DNA of 7,920 nt, from positions 1 to 7,920 of the forward strand of contig JAQVIB010000092.1 of NCBI GenBank assembly GCA_028695945.1, written 5' to 3'. The stretch's first letter is position 1, and the number at the start of each line of letters is the position of its first letter. A program made the position numbers and the translations under genes. This document shows positions 6,580 to 7,920 of this stretch, in pieces. The stretch is from Lachnospiraceae bacterium (GTDB lineage: Bacteria > Bacillota > Clostridia > Lachnospirales > Anaerotignaceae). The notes beneath the pieces are model-generated. The model had not been told where the DNA came from. It saw only the letters and a program-made list of their open reading frames with translations, and did no database searches.

Positions 6580-6608
6580 ATACTAGCATACTAAAAAAAA
6601 ATTGTCAA
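6580..6608 (-). promoter_or_regulatory. Sigma-A promoter of the polyamine operon
   Basis: On the minus strand a perfect -35 box TTGACA (6608-6603) is separated by 17 bases from TAGTAT (6585-6580). TG one base before the -10 box adds the extended -10 element. Transcription should begin near 6573. This shows that speD and the genes behind it have their own promoter downstream of pnp. Confidence 0.85.
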
Positions 6609-6795
6609 CCCCAAAAAAATATAAATTTGCATTTGCAATTACAACAAATATTGGTTAACCCTATTATCCTACGAATTTCAGGCATATATGCAAAAATTAT
6701 TAAAAATATTATCCATTATTTACTAGTATTTTTTGACCAAAATAATTTAATTGTTACAAAGTTTTTGAATTTATTAACGTCTAAAATTACAGTTT
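6609..6795. other. AT-rich intergenic stretch between pnp and the polyamine promoter
   Basis: These 187 bases follow the pnp stop codon. They are very AT-rich and contain scattered short palindromes (for example GCATATATGC near 6682-6691 and the dyad at 6627-6638). There is no convincing intrinsic terminator for pnp, so some pnp transcripts may read into the polyamine leader. No plausible open reading frame or RNA gene was found on either strand. Confidence 0.6.
6624..6640. repeat. Small inverted repeat upstream of the operon promoter
   Basis: TTGCATTTGCAA (6627-6638) is a perfect dyad with 5-bp arms and a 2-base centre, flanked by further A/T bases that partly continue the symmetry. It lies about 19 bases upstream of the -35 box. 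It could be a regulator site or a weak hairpin at the end of the pnp transcript. No known operator was recognised. Confidence 0.3.
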
Positions 6796-7602
6796 TTAAA
6801 CTTCTTGAACTATAGACTTTAAGAGGTCAATAAATTTCTCTTTCACCAATTGTGTGGTTTCGATAACCTCTGCATGGTTAAGTGGCTGTTGGCTAACACC
6901 TGCCGCCAAGTTTGTTATACAGCTTATACCTAATACTCTTATTCCGCAATGGTTGGCAATAATTACCTCGGGAACTGTGCTCATACCAACTGCATCACCA
7001 CCAAGAACACGCACCATTCTTATCTCGGCAGGTGTTTCAAAACTAGGTCCAGTCATTGCACAATATACTCCTTGTTTTAGTGTCAAGCCTTGTTTTTCTC
7101 CTGCTTTCATGGCAATTTCTATCATGTCCTTGTCATATCCATTGCTCATATCAGGAAACCTTGTACCAAAATCATCTAAATTTTCCCCAATAAGTGGGTT
7201 TGTACCCATCATATTTATGTGATCAGTTATAACCATTAAGTCTCCTGCACTAAAATTTGTGTTTACTCCTCCTGCGGCATTAGTTACAATCAATTTTTCG
7301 ACTCCAAGCAATTTCATTAGCCTTATAGGAAAAGTTACATCGTTAAGCTTATATCCCTCATAAAAGTGAAATCGACCTTGCATACAAATAATATTGTCTG
7401 TTACCACAAAACGACCCTTATGCCCAACAACCGTAGAAACAGGAAGATTTGGAACATCTTTATAATCGTAGTATTCCGCATTTTCAAGGCTATCACCAAA
7501 TTCACCCAACCCAGAACCCAAAATAACTCCAGTTTTTGGCGAATATTTTGTTCTTTCCTTTATATAATCCGCCGCTTGTTTAAGTCTTTCCATAAGTTCC
7601 AT
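6796..7602 (-). CDS. Purine nucleoside phosphorylase, trimeric PNP/MTAP family
   Basis: This cytosolic salvage enzyme splits purine (deoxy)ribonucleosides with phosphate to free base and ribose-1-phosphate. The 268-residue protein has the full trimeric PNP motif set: GSGLG at 29-33 for phosphate binding, GHKGR at 60-64 with His61, MQGRFHFYEG at 74-83, TNAAGG at 107-112, TGPSFETPAEIRM at 184-196 with Glu189, VGMSTVPE at 205-212 with Met207, ITN at 229-231 with Asn231, and His243 near the C terminus. Glu189 and Asn231 correspond to the residues that in mammalian PNP favour 6-oxopurines (guanosine, inosine). This makes methylthioadenosine an unlikely main substrate despite the polyamine neighbours. 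Length is slightly below the usual 270-290. The ATG at 7602 follows AGGAGA at 8-base spacing. The gene lies on the same strand as the polyamine operon but is separated from it by that operon's promoter and leader. Confidence 0.95.
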   Translation of the reverse strand: MELMERLKQAADYIKERTKYSPKTGVILGSGLGEFGDSLENAEYYDYKDVPNLPVSTVVGHKGRFVVTDNIICMQGRFHFYEGYKLNDVTFPIRLMKLLGVEKLIVTNAAGGVNTNFSAGDLMVITDHINMMGTNPLIGENLDDFGTRFPDMSNGYDKDMIEIAMKAGEKQGLTLKQGVYCAMTGPSFETPAEIRMVRVLGGDAVGMSTVPEVIIANHCGIRVLGISCITNLAAGVSQQPLNHAEVIETTQLVKEKFIDLLKSIVQEV

Positions 7603-7610
7603 ATAATCAC

Positions 7611-7629
7611 TCTCCTCGTTCTAATATTA
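7611..7629 (-). promoter_or_regulatory. Possible -10 region and ribosome site of pnp
   Basis: On the minus strand TGTTAATAT resembles an extended -10 element, with TAATAT at 7629-7624. The -35 region is poor. The AGGAGA ribosome site is at 7616-7611. If this promoter is used, the 5' leader is only about 15 bases. The ribosome site is clear; the promoter is tentative. Confidence 0.35.
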
Positions 7630-7661
7630 ACACTTTTTTGCCAAAATAAAAAGATGTTCTA

Positions 7662-7691
7662 TTGTTATTAATTGGGAAATTGTGATATAAT
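7662..7691 (+). promoter_or_regulatory. Promoter of the DJ-1/PfpI family gene
   Basis: TTGTTA (7662-7667) is separated by 18 bases from a consensus TATAAT (7686-7691), and TG one base before it makes an extended -10 box. The predicted start is near 7698, about 36 bases before the ATG. A second TATAAT at 7699-7704 has no matching -35 box. Confidence 0.7.
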
Positions 7692-7697
7692 GAACTT

Positions 7698-7710
7698 GTA
7701 TAATTTATAC
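7698..7710. repeat. Inverted repeat over the predicted transcription start of the DJ-1 family gene
   Basis: GTATAA and TTATAC form perfect 6-bp arms around a single central base. The site covers the expected +1 position, which would suit a repressor operator, but at this AT content such a dyad can also arise by chance. Confidence 0.3.
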
Positions 7711-7733
7711 TAAAATTTAAGGGGGAATTCAAA

Positions 7734-7920
7734 ATGGCAAAGAAAATTTTATTACTTTGTGGTGACTTCACAGAGGACTACGAAACAATGGTACCTTTTC
7801 AAGCTCTATCAATGTTAGGCTATCAAGTTGACGCCGTATGCCCAGATAAAAAAGCTGGTGACACTGTTGCTACTGCAGTGCACGACTTTTTAGGCGAACA
7901 GACCTATACCGAGTTAAGAG
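7734..7920 (+). CDS. DJ-1/PfpI family protein, N-terminal part only
   Basis: The reading frame starts at the ATG at 7734, after the ribosome site AAGGGGG, and runs 62 codons to the right edge without a stop. The translation begins MAKKILLLCGDFTEDYE, then VPFQALSMLGY, VDAVCPDKKAGD and TAVHDF. This is the N-terminal half of a class I glutamine amidotransferase-like flavodoxin fold of the DJ-1/PfpI group. Glu17 lies where the family has its conserved acid next to the nucleophilic cysteine. The cysteine itself would lie beyond the window, so catalytic status cannot be judged. Family members include glyoxalase/deglycase-like enzymes, chaperones and proteases, and I do not choose among them. It is transcribed divergently from pnp and has its own promoter, so no functional link to the polyamine genes is implied. 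Confidence 0.85.
   Translation, partial: MAKKILLLCGDFTEDYETMVPFQALSMLGYQVDAVCPDKKAGDTVATAVHDFLGEQTYTELR

Noticed and set aside
6563..6582. A five-codon upstream reading frame (MKPDS) next to the operon promoter, reminiscent of short upstream frames on eukaryotic AdoMet decarboxylase mRNA
   Set aside because: Its ATG lies between the -10 box and the predicted start of transcription, so it would probably not be on the transcript, and it has no ribosome site.
6417..6815. A 132-codon plus-strand reading frame over the leader and the end of pnp
   Set aside because: It is antisense to the promoter, leader RNA and the pnp 3' end, has no ribosome site, and its translation is low-complexity with no recognisable domain.
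6796..7602. The phosphorylase as a methylthioadenosine phosphorylase serving the SpeE by-product
   Set aside because: The base-binding residues (Glu189 and Asn231 in ITN) match 6-oxopurine PNP enzymes and not the Asp-containing MTAP form; the gene is also outside the operon's promoter unit.
1..7920. CRISPR arrays, tRNA or rRNA genes, insertion sequences, phage or defence genes
   Set aside because: No repeat-spacer pattern, tRNA-like cloverleaf, transposase motif or terminal repeats were seen; the window is ordinary metabolic chromosome.

Overview
The window looks like AT-rich chromosomal DNA from a low-GC Gram-positive bacterium, most likely in the Clostridia. The reasons are the AT-rich codon choice, strong AGGAGG-type ribosome sites, consensus sigma-A promoters, two TTG start codons, and SpeB/SpeE proteins that resemble the Bacillus types. 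This placement is inferred from the sequence alone, with no database search.

Layout. Nearly all of positions 1-6207 is one tightly packed polyamine operon read on the minus strand. Its order is speD (S-adenosylmethionine decarboxylase), speA (PLP-dependent basic amino acid decarboxylase, probably arginine), speE (aminopropyltransferase), speB (agmatinase family), a carboxynorspermidine/carboxyspermidine dehydrogenase, and nspC (carboxynorspermidine/carboxyspermidine decarboxylase, cut by the left edge). Junctions are short or overlapping, except for an 86-base gap before the dehydrogenase gene. Upstream of speD lies a strong promoter (6580-6608) followed by an untranslated leader of about 365 nucleotides. 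The leader carries several helices and ends in an intrinsic terminator (6236-6288) only 29 bases before the speD start codon. An upstream segment is perfectly complementary to the terminator's left arm, so the leader has the architecture of a transcription attenuator or riboswitch. I could not match it to any riboswitch or T-box class I know.

The right end holds a purine nucleoside phosphorylase gene on the minus strand (6796-7602). Divergent from it is the start of a DJ-1/PfpI family gene (7734 to the edge) with its own promoter.

How the genes work together. SpeA would make agmatine from arginine and SpeB would release urea to give putrescine. SpeD supplies decarboxylated S-adenosylmethionine, which SpeE uses to add an aminopropyl group. 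The last two genes encode the other known way to add an aminopropyl group, by reductive condensation with aspartate semialdehyde followed by decarboxylation. The operon therefore encodes two chemically independent aminopropylation routes behind one leader. That redundancy and the unassigned leader RNA are the two points most worth following up.
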